NCBI RefSeq assembly: GCF_013337765.1
Contig: NZ_VBSB01000002.1
Span: 62,001-126,000, forward strand
DNA length: 64,000 bases
Source: Mycolicibacterium sphagni
Lineage (GTDB): Bacteria > Actinomycetota > Actinomycetes > Mycobacteriales > Mycobacteriaceae
Direction of reading: 5' to 3'
Positions within the stretch are counted from its first letter, which is position 1. Every line of letters begins with the position of its first letter. The notes under the pieces were generated by a model that did not search any database, was not told where the DNA came from, and saw only the letters and a list, made by a program, of their open reading frames with translations. Shown here in pieces: positions 36,743 through 45,869 of the stretch. The translations under genes and the position numbers were made by a program.

Positions 36743-39481
36743 ATGCAGCCAAGGAGGCAGCCCGCTCCGGTCGTGTCGACGAGGTTGCGGGCCCCGGCCT
36801 TGGACGGCGGACTGATCACCCGTGAGCGCCTCATCAATCTGCTGCGAGCCGGCAGCACCAAACGGCTGGTATTGATCCACGGCCCCGCCGGTTTCGGCAA
36901 GACGACGTTGGCCGCCCAGTGGCAGCGGGTGCTGAGCGCCGACGGGGTACCGGTCGCCTGGATCACACTGGGTCGCGACGATAACGACACCGGCTCGTTC
37001 CTCGGCCATCTGGTGGAAGCGGTTCGGCGGGTGGAACCCACCGTGGGTGCCGGACTTGGCGGGCTGCTGGAACAGGAGTCCGACGACGCGCAGCGCTACG
37101 TGCTGGCCGAGTTGATCAATCAGTGTGCCGAATACGGGCAGCCGCTGGCGGTCGTGCTGGACGACTGGCACCTCATCGAAGGGCAAGGCGCCACAGCGGT
37201 ATTGGAGTTTCTTCTCGACGCCGGACCCGACAATCTGCATCTGATCGTGACGAGTCGAACGCGGGCACCGGCGATCGGGCGACTCAAAGTCGGCAAGCAG
37301 GTCTACGAAATCGATGCCACGCAGCTCCGTTTCGACCAGACGGAGTCGGCTGCCTTCCTGCTCGAGCTCAATGCTCTGGACCTCGACAGTGACGACGTGC
37401 ACACGTTGTGGTCCAGCACCGAAGGCTGGGTGGCCGCATTGCAGTTGGCGACCCTGTCGTTGCGCAACAGCCCCGACCCGTCGGCGTTGATCCGTGACTT
37501 CTCCGGGCGCCACCACTCCATCGGTGACTACCTCGCCGAGAACGTCCTCGACACGCTGCCACCTGATCTCCTCGATTTCCTTCTGACCACCTCGATCTGC
37601 GAGCGCCTGTGCGGTGGGCTCGCCGCCGCAGTCAGTGGCCAGCCCCGCGGGCAAGCGATCCTCGAAGACCTTGAACGGCTGGATCTGTTCCTGCGTCCGC
37701 TCGACGACAACCGCGAGTGGTTTCGCTACCACCACCTGTTCGCGGGATACCTGCGCCAGCGGTTGGAGCGCGATCATGGCGAGAAGATCGTCGGCCTGCA
37801 TCGCACCGCATCGGCGTGGTTCGCCGATCACGAGCTGTACAGCGAGGCCGTCACACACGCCCTCAATGCCGGTGACGGGCGCGCCGCGGTGGATCTGGTG
37901 GAAAGCCAGGCCATGTCACTGGTCGAACACAGCCGGATGGCCACCCTGCTCGCGCTGGTGAACAAGCTGCCCAAACCCCTGCTCACCGATCGGCCGAATC
38001 TGCACATCGCGATCGCCTGGGCCAACTGCCTGTTGCAACGCAGTGCGCAGGCTCAGGTCTCACTCGACCTGGCCCGCGCCGCCCTGGGCTCGGCACCCGA
38101 CAGCGCGACGGCGGGCGTTCTTGGCGAGGCCAATGTCGTGCAGGCATGTATCGACGTCTACGGCGACCGCATCGACCGAGCCGCAGACCTGGTATCCCCG
38201 TACCTCGTCGAGAATTCCGGATACCGGCCCTTCCTGGTCGCGGTGTCGGCCAATATCAGCACCTTCGTCGATATCCACAACTTCGCCTACGACTCGGCCG
38301 AAGCGCGCCAGCGCTGGGCCACCCCTTTTCACGAGACCGCCGTCGGCCCATTCGCCGGTGTGTACGGGCGGTGTTTCGCCGGCTTGGCCGCGTTCGCCCG
38401 ACTCGATCTCATCAGCGCCGAAAGTCGCTATGCCGAGGCCCTGGCGGTGGCCGAACGCATGGCCGGGCGGCAGTCACACGCCGCGCGTCTTGCCGGCGCG
38501 CTGCTCGGCCGAGTGCACTATGAGCACGGCGATATCGACACGGCCGAAACACTTTTGGAGCGGTGCCACGAGCTGGGGGCGGAAAGCGGCGTCGCGGACT
38601 TCATGATCGCCACCTACAGCACGCTGGCCCGGATCAGAGTCCTTCGCGGCGATATCGACGACGCCCTGGCGCTACTCGAAGAGGGAATCTATACCGCGCA
38701 ACACCTTTCGATGCCTCGGCTGTCGGCGGCCCTCTACAGCGATTCCCTGCGCCTGCATCTCGCCGTCGGAGACATCGCCCGAGCCAAGGACGCGCTCGCT
38801 CGCAGTGCGAATGACGTCGCCACCGGAAACGACGGGATCACGTTCGCCGTACGCTACTACCAGCGTGGAATGCGAGCTCGAATCCTGCGCGCCAACAACG
38901 ACTTCGAGAGCGCGTGCCGCATCCTCGCAGCTATGCGGGACGAAAGCAGGATGGTCGGCTGGCGATACGGAGAAACAGCCACCAGCATCAAGTTGGCGAA
39001 AGTGCGGTACCTGAGCGGAGATACCGCAGCTGCCACCGAGGTACTGGTACCCGCGTTGGTGACCGCCGCTCGATCCGGACTGGTCCGTACAGTTATCGAT
39101 GCCGGGCCGGAAATAGTGACGATGTTGGCTCAGCTTCGCGAGGCCAGCCGAATCAGCCGACAGCCGACCGGCCTTCCCGAGGTGCCGGCCAACTATCTCT
39201 CCCGTCTGCTTGCCACCGCGCACGCCGATGCCCGTAGTGCGGCGATTCCCGTCATCACCCGTGTCGCGGATCGATCGCCGTTGCCCGAAGAGCCGCTCAA
39301 CGCGCGGGAGATCGACATCCTGCGCCTGCTGGAACGTGGACTGTCGAACAAGCAGATCGCCCGCAACCTCGGGGTCACGATCAACACCGTGAAGTGGTAT
39401 CTCAAAAGCATCTACATCAAACTCGGGGTCGGCAAGCGCGGCGACTCGATCACCGAGGCACGCAGGCGGCACATCCTCTAG
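36743..39481 (+). CDS. Large MalT/AlkS-type LuxR transcriptional activator
   Basis: A 912-residue STAND regulator. ATG start with AAGGGGAGG about 10 bases upstream. N-terminal ATPase with Walker A GPAGFGKTT (47-55) and Walker B VVLDDWH (134-140), then the winged-helix and the long TPR-like superhelix typical of MalT. The C-terminal LuxR HTH is LNAREIDILRLLERGLSNKQ at about 853-872 followed by VTINTVKWYLKSIYIKL. Such proteins are activated by a small molecule plus ATP. The target is unknown: the nearest genes are a methyltransferase and an NTF2-like gene. It belongs to a different subfamily from the 872-residue LAL protein at 28486. Confidence 0.93.
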   Translation: MQPRRQPAPVVSTRLRAPALDGGLITRERLINLLRAGSTKRLVLIHGPAGFGKTTLAAQWQRVLSADGVPVAWITLGRDDNDTGSFLGHLVEAVRRVEPTVGAGLGGLLEQESDDAQRYVLAELINQCAEYGQPLAVVLDDWHLIEGQGATAVLEFLLDAGPDNLHLIVTSRTRAPAIGRLKVGKQVYEIDATQLRFDQTESAAFLLELNALDLDSDDVHTLWSSTEGWVAALQLATLSLRNSPDPSALIRDFSGRHHSIGDYLAENVLDTLPPDLLDFLLTTSICERLCGGLAAAVSGQPRGQAILEDLERLDLFLRPLDDNREWFRYHHLFAGYLRQRLERDHGEKIVGLHRTASAWFADHELYSEAVTHALNAGDGRAAVDLVESQAMSLVEHSRMATLLALVNKLPKPLLTDRPNLHIAIAWANCLLQRSAQAQVSLDLARAALGSAPDSATAGVLGEANVVQACIDVYGDRIDRAADLVSPYLVENSGYRPFLVAVSANISTFVDIHNFAYDSAEARQRWATPFHETAVGPFAGVYGRCFAGLAAFARLDLISAESRYAEALAVAERMAGRQSHAARLAGALLGRVHYEHGDIDTAETLLERCHELGAESGVADFMIATYSTLARIRVLRGDIDDALALLEEGIYTAQHLSMPRLSAALYSDSLRLHLAVGDIARAKDALARSANDVATGNDGITFAVRYYQRGMRARILRANNDFESACRILAAMRDESRMVGWRYGETATSIKLAKVRYLSGDTAAATEVLVPALVTAARSGLVRTVIDAGPEIVTMLAQLREASRISRQPTGLPEVPANYLSRLLATAHADARSAAIPVITRVADRSPLPEEPLNAREIDILRLLERGLSNKQIARNLGVTINTVKWYLKSIYIKLGVGKRGDSITEARRRHIL

Positions 39482-39540
39482 CTTTGCCTGATCAGCAAAT
39501 CTCCTTGCCATCTCTGTATCGGCGTCGGCACCATCGCGTC

Positions 39541-40221
39541 GTGACCTCAAATCCTTTCGACGACTCAGGCCATGTCGCGATGTACGCCGAGCGGGCCGCG
39601 CAGATGGTGCCCGCATACCGCGACATTCACCGCCTGGCCACGGTTCTCATCGACGAACGCGCGGAGTCCGACGCCAGGATTCTGGTACTCGGGGCAGGCG
39701 GCGGACTGGAGACGAGGTCGTTCGCCGAGGCTCAGGCCGGCTGGACGTTCGACGCCGTGGACCCGTCGGCCGCCATGCTTGATCTCGCCGCGCAGAACCT
39801 CCGGGCACATGCGTCTCGGGTGCGCATGCACCACGGGTACATCGACGACGCACCGTCGGGGCCGTTCGCCGCGGCCACCAGTCTGTTGACGCTGCACTTC
39901 CTGCCCTACGACCAACGGCGTCACACCGCGGCTCAGGTACGGCAGCGGCTCGCACCTGGCGCACCGTTTGTCGTTGCGCACCTGAGCTTTCCGCAAGGTG
40001 ACTCCGACGAGCGGGAGTTGTGGATAGGGCGGCACGTCGCGAACCTCATCGCGTCGGGCATCGACCCCGCCGACGTCAACAAGGCGCGCTCCGCCATCGC
40101 GACAGGCGTTCCGGTCCTGTCACCAGAAGAAGACCGTGCGGTTCTGCTCGAGGCCGGCTTCACCGGCGTCACCGAGTTCTTCTCGGCGTTCACGTTTCGC
40201 GGGTGGGTCGGCTACGCGTGA
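39541..40221 (+). CDS. SAM-dependent methyltransferase (class I)
   Basis: A 226-residue methyltransferase starting at GTG 39541 (VTSNPFDDSGHVAMY). Motif I is VLGAGGGLE (49-57), followed by the acidic motif DAVDPSAAML and TSLLTLHFLPYD. The overall type resembles small-molecule methyltransferases of the CmoA/UbiE-like group. It lies 59 bases after the MalT-like gene on the same strand and may be its target or co-transcribed. Ends 8 bases before the convergent NTF2-like gene. Confidence 0.88.
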   Translation: MTSNPFDDSGHVAMYAERAAQMVPAYRDIHRLATVLIDERAESDARILVLGAGGGLETRSFAEAQAGWTFDAVDPSAAMLDLAAQNLRAHASRVRMHHGYIDDAPSGPFAAATSLLTLHFLPYDQRRHTAAQVRQRLAPGAPFVVAHLSFPQGDSDERELWIGRHVANLIASGIDPADVNKARSAIATGVPVLSPEEDRAVLLEAGFTGVTEFFSAFTFRGWVGYA

Positions 40222-40229
40222 CGCGTGTT

Positions 40230-40658
40230 CTACTGCTGTTGGTCGAGGAGGTGGGCGTAGGGGTCACTGCCGGAATCGACCGACTCAGGCATCGGGTAGC
40301 ACGTCTTGATCAGTAGGTTACCGTCGTCATCCCACGTGAAAGTCTCAATGCTGTAGGACATTTGAACGTTGGGCTCGGCGCCGAAGTGGTTTTCGCACAC
40401 CCAGGCCATCTCGTTGCCATTGACCTGAACCGTGATCATGTTGATCGTGAGGATCGACTGAAACATGTCGAACGCGTCGGAGGTGGCGGCCGCGAAGCCG
40501 TGCTTCTCCTCGGTGCCGACGGGGTCGAACATCCGGACCTCGCCGGGGCAGATCGTGCGCCACGAGGCCACCCATTCGTCCTTCTTGCCTGCATTCCAGA
40601 GTTCGGCATGCTGGGCGGCATGCGCCAGGCGTGCTTTGCGGCTTGGGACCTTGCTCAT
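40230..40658 (-). CDS. NTF2/SnoaL-like protein
   Basis: A 142-residue protein from ATG 40658 (MSKVPSRKARLAHAAQHAELW). The upstream in-frame extension to 40868 covers the divergent promoter region and is rejected. Features of the NTF2-like cone fold: HAELWNAGKKDEWVASW, then VRMFDPVGTEEKHG and DDDGNLLIKTCYPM. The fold includes ketosteroid isomerases and SnoaL cyclases, but no catalytic pair can be confidently placed. Divergent from the alpha/beta hydrolase gene at 40833, with 174 bases between them. Confidence 0.8.
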   Translation of the reverse strand: MSKVPSRKARLAHAAQHAELWNAGKKDEWVASWRTICPGEVRMFDPVGTEEKHGFAAATSDAFDMFQSILTINMITVQVNGNEMAWVCENHFGAEPNVQMSYSIETFTWDDDGNLLIKTCYPMPESVDSGSDPYAHLLDQQQ

Positions 40659-40832
40659 TTCAGCACCATCCTCGATGGCCGACCTTGAGTCAAGAAACGG
40701 TATTCGGCCGAGTAGAATCACCGAACTGGCCGATTTGCTGCAGGCATAAATGGGAACGGTGACGATGTCATTGCGATCAGGATCGATGAAATCGGTTCTC
40801 CACGATCTCGTTTCCCGTGGTAGCTGATTGCG

Positions 40833-41756
40833 GTGGCGCTCATTGGACGGAAGCGACCGGCGCTCCAATCCCCACCACCTGAGAGCCTGCCGGACTGGTT
40901 CGTAGCAGCATTAGCCCAGAAGCCCGAGCATTCCGATATCGACGTTGACGATTGCCAGATACACCTGCGCACGTGGGGAAGCCGCGATCTGCCCCCGCTG
41001 ATGCTCGTTCACGGCGGGGCCGCCCATTCGGGATGGTGGGACCACATCGCACCGTTCTTCTCGAAAACCCACCGGGTCATCGCACCGGACCTCAGCGGCC
41101 ACGGCGACAGCGGGACTCGCACGGAGTATCGCCCGCGCACCTGGGCACGCGAAGTGCTGGCAGCAGCGGAGGCCGAAGGACCGTCGGGGCGACCAACCAT
41201 CGTCGGCCACAGCATGGGTGGCTCCGTCGCATCGGCTGCGGCCAGCCGCTATGGCGAGCAGATCGACAGCATCATCAACATCGATACACCGTTACGGGAT
41301 GAGGCGCCGGAAGAGGCACGGCTGCGCGATCGCAGTAACCGGCCGAAGGGATATCAGTCGAAGGAGGAAATCCTCGAACGATTCACCCCGGTGCCCGCGC
41401 AGAGCATCGTGCTCCCCTACATCTGGAGCCATATCGCCGACCAGTCGGTACGTCATGCGCCGGAAGGGTGGTTCTGGAAGTTCGATCCGGCGATCTTTCA
41501 CGTCCGCATGGGCCGGCTACCTGCGGACGAGGAAAAGCTCGAACGCGCGATGGCCGAAATGCGTTGCCGCATCGGGTATATCCGATCCGAGGCCGGCTTG
41601 GTATCAGACGAGATGGCCGACCGCATCCGAAGTATGTTGCAGCTGCGAGGCCCGTTTGTTGAACTCGCGGCGGCCGGCCATCACCCCATGCTGGATCAAC
41701 CGCTGGCTCTGGTCGCCACCATCCGGACACTGCTCGAAATGTGGTCCATCACGTGA
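40833..41756 (+). CDS. Alpha/beta hydrolase (Ser nucleophile)
   Basis: A 307-residue alpha/beta hydrolase. GTG start 40833. LMLVHGGAAHSGWWD (57-70), nucleophile elbow GHSMGG with Ser127, and a C-terminal His in AAAGHHPMLDQP. This is the general pattern of esterases, C-C hydrolases and lactonases. The gene is divergent from the NTF2-like gene and shares its promoter region, so they may act together. Its 3' end is crossed by an antisense extension of the next small gene, which I consider non-coding. Confidence 0.88.
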   Translation: MALIGRKRPALQSPPPESLPDWFVAALAQKPEHSDIDVDDCQIHLRTWGSRDLPPLMLVHGGAAHSGWWDHIAPFFSKTHRVIAPDLSGHGDSGTRTEYRPRTWAREVLAAAEAEGPSGRPTIVGHSMGGSVASAAASRYGEQIDSIINIDTPLRDEAPEEARLRDRSNRPKGYQSKEEILERFTPVPAQSIVLPYIWSHIADQSVRHAPEGWFWKFDPAIFHVRMGRLPADEEKLERAMAEMRCRIGYIRSEAGLVSDEMADRIRSMLQLRGPFVELAAAGHHPMLDQPLALVATIRTLLEMWSIT

Positions 41757-41799
41757 GTACCGAATCCGCTCCCCGCAATTGCGCGGTAGTGACCCGCCG

Positions 41800-42020
41800 C
41801 TAGTGGAACCATCCGGCCGCGTAGGGAGTGGAGCCATCGTCATAGGGCGGCAGCCTGCGCTTGTCGCTATCGCTGCAGCGACCCAGAACAAGCTGTAGGG
41901 GCCGAGCAGCGGGCCCGCGATGATCCAAAGCGCTAATGGCAACTCCTGCCACACTGCGATGGCCAAAGCGATCAAGCCAAGACCCAGCCATATCGAGGCG
42001 ACGATCCCGATTACCGACAT
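41800..42020 (-). CDS. Small two-helix membrane protein, probable frameshift
   Basis: ATG 42020 with GGGGGG upstream. The first 48 or so residues encode two hydrophobic helices (GIVASIWLGLGLIALAIAVW and LALWIIAGPLLGPYSLFWVA). The open frame then continues antisense through the end of the hydrolase gene to 41604 with an unlikely sequence. A neighbouring frame gives a natural-looking end, DKRRLPPYDDGSTPYAAGWF, with TAG at 41800. A one-base insertion near 41870-41885 would join the two into a 73-residue protein. So this is either a frameshifted small membrane protein or a sequencing error. Confidence 0.45.
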
Positions 42021-42070
42021 GGCCCCCCATCCCGCAAAAATCTCCCTACGAAATTGTAGGCCCGCGCGCG

Positions 42071-42634
42071 TCAGCCAGGCACATAGCGCAGATGAGCGGT
42101 GCCATTGTCGAAGATGCTGTGCCCGGTGAGCGTCAGGTCGAGACGCACGTCGTCGGGTAGGGCGCGCAGGCCGCCGCCCACCACCTTCGGCACCACGAAG
42201 AACTGGAACTCCTCGACCAGGCCGGCACGGATCGCCGGGCCCGCGACTGTGGGCCCGAAGATCTCGACGACGCCCGTCGCGCCGGCGACGATCCGCTGCA
42301 ACTCATCCAAGCTGAGGTCGGGCACGAGACGGTCCCGGCCCGGTTTGACGTCGTCCTCAGTCAGCGTCGACGACGCGATCACCTTCTCGATGCGCCGCCA
42401 GCGTCGGGCGAACTCCTGCTCTGCTGGGCTCCAGACCTCTTCGGTCGGATCGGTCTCCCAGTACTGCATCAATCCGTAGGTAGTGCGCCCCAGTACCTCG
42501 GTCGATACTTCTGCCATGCGCTCGACATGGAAGTCGAACACGTCGCAGTTCGGGGCTGACCACTGGAAGTCGCCGTCGGCGTCGGCGGCGTAGCCGTCAA
42601 GAGACACGGTCGCGGTGTAACTCAGAGTTCCCAT
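42071..42634 (-). CDS. RibD-C/dihydrofolate reductase-family protein
   Basis: A 187-residue protein from ATG 42634 (MGTLSYTATVSLDGYAADADG), the usual N-terminus of the dihydrofolate reductase/RibD C-terminal family. It keeps VLGRTTYGLMQYW and EIFGPTVAGPAIRAGLVEEF. The upstream in-frame extension of 11 codons is not supported. These proteins bind NADPH or F420 in some cases; their substrates are mostly unknown. A 19-codon open frame with a good ribosome-binding site lies just upstream on the same strand. Confidence 0.87.
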   Translation of the reverse strand: MGTLSYTATVSLDGYAADADGDFQWSAPNCDVFDFHVERMAEVSTEVLGRTTYGLMQYWETDPTEEVWSPAEQEFARRWRRIEKVIASSTLTEDDVKPGRDRLVPDLSLDELQRIVAGATGVVEIFGPTVAGPAIRAGLVEEFQFFVVPKVVGGGLRALPDDVRLDLTLTGHSIFDNGTAHLRYVPG

Positions 42635-43029
42635 GCCATAAAGACTCCCGCACTCGGCGAATCTCATCGCGGGCTACTCGATCTTGTCGAGCACTTGCTG
42701 GAGGTTTTTGTCGTCCTTACTGGTCACTGTCATGTCCTTTCGTCAAAGTGGCGCGCCAAAGAAGCGCAGCACCCCATTCGGACATGTCCTGATCAGTTCA
42801 GGCCCCTCCGCAATGATTCAGGTAGTCGTTCACCTGGAAGCGCAGAGTGTGGCAGACATCGCCGCCACGCCGCTCAAACTAACACGCTCCTGGACTTTGA
42901 ACCTGAACTCCACCACGTCGCGTTGCCAATCAACGTCACAGCTTGGCACGTTCGATTGAGCACCTCGCGAGTGTGGGCCGCGTGTACAAAAAGTGCGCCG
43001 ATCGCGTACATACCCCCCACACTCGGCAC
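42635..43029. other. 395-base stretch without a confident gene
   Basis: It lies between the RibD-like gene (leftward) and a VOC gene (rightward), so it should hold both promoters. It contains a leftward 19-codon frame at 42674-42733 with GAAAGGA before its ATG. On the same strand around 42897-42922 it has an echo of the 3' end of ychF (20 of 23 bases like TTGAA..GGAACTCCACCAC near 43410). Its base composition is somewhat lower in GC than the neighbours. It may be the scar of a lost or shortened gene. Confidence 0.5.
42674..42733 (-). CDS. Possible 19-residue peptide ORF upstream of the RibD-like gene
   Basis: MTVTSKDDKNLQQVLDKIE, preceded by GAAAGGAC four bases from the ATG, one of the better ribosome-binding sites in the window. 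It stops 39 bases before the RibD-like start. It could be a short leader, a small protein, or the surviving start of a deleted gene. No family recognised. Confidence 0.3.
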   Translation of the reverse strand: MTVTSKDDKNLQQVLDKIE

Positions 43030-43395
43030 ATGGCCAACCGCTGGTCCGGAGTGACGGTCGACTGCATCGATCCTGTCCGGATGTCCGAGTTCTGGGGACG
43101 ACTCCTCGGGATCGAAGCCTCGAACGAGCACGGAGGTGATCTGAATTGGGCGACTGTCGGTTCGCGCTCGGGACCGTTACCCCGACTCACCTTTCAGCGT
43201 GTACCGGAGTCGAAGGCCGACAAGGTACGCATTCATCTGGACGTGCAGGTCGACGACATCGACACCGGCCGTCGACAGGTCGAGGAACTCGGCGGAGGCT
43301 TCTCGGGCGTTCGACATGACTACGACGAGGGCGTCGTACTGAACATGCTCGATCCCGAGGGACATGAGTTCTGCCTTGTGAAGTACTTCGATTAG
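43030..43395 (+). CDS. VOC (glyoxalase-like) protein
   Basis: A 121-residue vicinal-oxygen-chelate protein from ATG 43030 (MANRWSGVTVDCIDPVRMSE). The features FWGRLLGI, DVQVDDIDTGRRQVEELGG and DPEGHEFCLV are those of the actinobacterial glyoxalase-6 group. An upstream in-frame extension to 42943 is rejected. It ends nine bases before the stop of the convergent ychF gene. No substrate can be inferred. Confidence 0.87.
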   Translation: MANRWSGVTVDCIDPVRMSEFWGRLLGIEASNEHGGDLNWATVGSRSGPLPRLTFQRVPESKADKVRIHLDVQVDDIDTGRRQVEELGGGFSGVRHDYDEGVVLNMLDPEGHEFCLVKYFD

Positions 43396-43404
43396 GCGCG
43401 TGGC

Positions 43405-44484
43405 TTAGACGTTGAAGCGGAACTCCACCACATCGCCGTCGGCCATGACGTAGTCCTTGCCCTCCATCCGCACCTTGCCCGCAGCCTTGGCCGCGGCCAT
43501 CGTCCCGGCCTCAACCAGGTCGTCGAACGACACGACCTCGGCCTTGATGAAGCCCTTCTCGAAGTCGGTGTGAATGACGCCTGCCGCCTTGGGTGCGGTA
43601 TCGCCCTGATGAATCACCCACGCGCGGGCCTCTTTTGGCCCTGCGGTCAGATAGGTCTGCAGTTTCAACGTGTGGAAACCGGCCCGTGCCAACGCATCCA
43701 GCCCGCGCTCGGTCTGCCCGATCGACTCCAGCAGCTCGGCCGCCGACTCGTCATCGAGCTCTTGGAGCTCCTCCTCGATCTTGGCATCGAGGAACACCGC
43801 ATCGGCCGGCGCGACCATCTCCCGCAACGACGCGACCCGCTCGGGATCGGTGAGCACCGACTCGTCGCAGTTGAACACGTAGAGAAACGGCTTGGTGGTC
43901 AACAGGTTCAGCTCACGCAGCAGCCCCGAATCCACCTTCTTGCCCGCGGCGAACATCGTCGTGCCGTCGTTGAGCACCTGCTGGGCCACCACCGCGGCCT
44001 CGTACACCGGCTTGCGGTCCTTGTTGTTGCGGGCTTCTTTCTCGAGCCGCGGCACCGCCTTCTCCAGCGTCTGCAGGTCGGCCAGGATCAGCTCGGTATC
44101 GATCACCTCGATATCGGACTTCGGATCCACCTTGCCGTCGACGTGGACCACGTCGTCGTCGGCGAACACCCGGACCACCTGACAGATCGCGTCACACTCA
44201 CGGATGTTCGCCAGGAACTTGTTGCCAAGGCCCGCTCCCTCGGAGGCGCCCTTCACGATGCCGGCGATGTCGACGAAGGTCACCGGGGCGGGCAGGATCC
44301 GCTCGGAAGTGAAGATCTCGGCCAGCTTGGTCAGCCGCGGATCGGGCAGCGGAACGACGCCCTCATTCGGCTCGATCGTGGCGAATGGATAGTTGGCTGC
44401 CAGCACGTTATTGCGGGTCAGCGCATTGAATAGGGTGGATTTCCCCACGTTGGGCAGACCGACGATTCCGAGGCTGAGGCTCAC
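43405..44484 (-). CDS. ychF: Ribosome-binding ATPase YchF (Obg-family)
   Basis: A 359-residue P-loop protein from GTG 44484 ([20 protein letters not shown]), matching the start of M. tuberculosis Rv1112; a GTG three codons upstream is possible. The P-loop GLPNVGKS is at 9-16, [19 protein letters not shown] is the switch region, and the C-terminal TGS domain ends [11 protein letters not shown]. YchF hydrolyses ATP rather than GTP and associates with ribosomes during stress. It starts the conserved block shared with M. tuberculosis. Divergent from the DUF6542 gene. Confidence 0.96.
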   Translation of the reverse strand: MSLSLGIVGLPNVGKSTLFNALTRNNVLAANYPFATIEPNEGVVPLPDPRLTKLAEIFTSERILPAPVTFVDIAGIVKGASEGAGLGNKFLANIRECDAICQVVRVFADDDVVHVDGKVDPKSDIEVIDTELILADLQTLEKAVPRLEKEARNNKDRKPVYEAAVVAQQVLNDGTTMFAAGKKVDSGLLRELNLLTTKPFLYVFNCDESVLTDPERVASLREMVAPADAVFLDAKIEEELQELDDESAAELLESIGQTERGLDALARAGFHTLKLQTYLTAGPKEARAWVIHQGDTAPKAAGVIHTDFEKGFIKAEVVSFDDLVEAGTMAAAKAAGKVRMEGKDYVMADGDVVEFRFNV

Positions 44485-44577
44485 AGGGAACACAGTCTAG
44501 GAGAAAGGTCTGGCAGACCCGTCGGCTCGCGGCCCCGCCGACGGTCCACATTGAGCCGGAAACGGTACGGTCTACGT

Positions 44578-45696
44578 GTGTCAGCACAGCGAGCCAGGTC
44601 GTCGGTGGCGGCCGCGAATCGCTCGGCGCATCCGAATCTCCCCGGCGTGCCGTGGTGGGGTGCCGTCCTGATTGCTGTGATCGCCACCACAATTGGATTC
44701 GCGTTCGATGCCGGCGCCGGCAACAAGGAACTCGGCAACGTCTTCGGCGCCCTGTACGCCGTCGGCTGTGTGGCCGCGGTGCTGGCCGTTCGGCAGTCCA
44801 GCATCTTCACCGCGGTCATCCAGCCCCCGCTGATCCTGTTCGTCGCCGTGCCGAGTGCCTACTTCCTGTTCCACGGCGCCGAGTTCACCGGCATCAAGGA
44901 CACCCTGATCAATTTCGGCTACCCCCTGATCGAGCGCTTCCCGCTGATGCTGTTCACCTCGGCGGGCGTGCTGCTCATCGGATTGGTGCGGTGGTACTTC
45001 GCGATGTCGAGCCGATCGACAGTGGCGGCCGCCCCCGCCGATGCCGACGACGATGATGCGGCGCCTGGCTTGTTCGCCGGGCTGGCGGCGAAACTCTCGG
45101 GCCTACGCCGCGGCAACGTCGACGAGGACGACGTCGAGCAAGCACCCAAGCACGGCATCGAACGCCCCGCCACCGCACGAAGGCAGCCCCGCTCGGGTCG
45201 GCCCGCCAAACGCCCCGCGCCCACCCGCTCCCGGCACGCTCGTCCCCCGCTGGAGGACATCACCGAGGCGCCCGAGCGCCCCCGCCGCTCATCGAGTCGT
45301 CGCCCGCGCCCGGACGACGATCCCGACTTCACCGATGCCCCGCGGCGCAGGCGCCAGCCGCGCGACCAGAACGGCCGCACGCCCTCGCCGTCCCGGCGTG
45401 AACCTCGCGAGCCTCGCGAATCGCGGGTGCCACGCGAACGGCGTGACCCCTACGGCGCGCCGCAGCGCAGCAGCCGGTTCGAGCCGTCTGAGGGCTACCC
45501 GTCCTACGAGCCGTATCCGCCCTATGAGCCACCGCCGCGGCAGCGGCCGCCGGGCCGGGCCAACGGGGATGGCGGCAGCCACCACCCGGTGTCGCGGGTG
45601 CGGTATCGCGGCGAGGGCGAGGACGATCCGCGTCAGCAGCCCCGGCCACGTCGCACAAGTGAGTGGGACGCCGAGTCCTGGCGCTCCGACCGCTGA
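44578..45696 (+). CDS. DUF6542 membrane protein with a long basic disordered tail (Rv1111c-like)
   Basis: A protein of 372 residues from GTG 44578 (VSAQRARSSVAAANRSA); nine codons upstream are also open. Residues 25-145 hold four hydrophobic segments of the DUF6542 domain. The remaining 220 residues are a low-complexity, Arg/Pro-rich, acidic-patch-containing cytoplasmic tail with repeated EPREPRESR- and YEPYPPYEPP-like stretches, probably disordered. Position between ychF and ispH matches Rv1111c of M. tuberculosis. Function unknown. Confidence 0.87.
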   Translation: MSAQRARSSVAAANRSAHPNLPGVPWWGAVLIAVIATTIGFAFDAGAGNKELGNVFGALYAVGCVAAVLAVRQSSIFTAVIQPPLILFVAVPSAYFLFHGAEFTGIKDTLINFGYPLIERFPLMLFTSAGVLLIGLVRWYFAMSSRSTVAAAPADADDDDAAPGLFAGLAAKLSGLRRGNVDEDDVEQAPKHGIERPATARRQPRSGRPAKRPAPTRSRHARPPLEDITEAPERPRRSSSRRPRPDDDPDFTDAPRRRRQPRDQNGRTPSPSRREPREPRESRVPRERRDPYGAPQRSSRFEPSEGYPSYEPYPPYEPPPRQRPPGRANGDGGSHHPVSRVRYRGEGEDDPRQQPRPRRTSEWDAESWRSDR

Positions 45697-45869
45697 CCGG
45701 GCGATATCACCTTGCCTCGCGGCGAGATTGAAAGCTTGCAGGAAAAGTTCGAGTAGAGCTCTGCGTGAGTTCACTCTCGAGTTCAATTGCGATGCGGCCG
45801 CGCCGACCGTAACCACAGGGCGAAAAATCAGCCCAAATCCCGCCGTGGCGTTACGCTCGGCGCGCTGAG

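Noticed and set aside
39394..39540. N-terminal extension of the methyltransferase
   Set aside because: Overlaps the 3' end of the MalT-like gene in another frame and is Arg/His-rich; GTG 39541 gives a normal start.
42684..42959. A 91-codon plus-strand frame in the gene-poor stretch
   Set aside because: Ser/Thr-rich, no homology seen, no ribosome-binding site; likely chance in lower-GC sequence.
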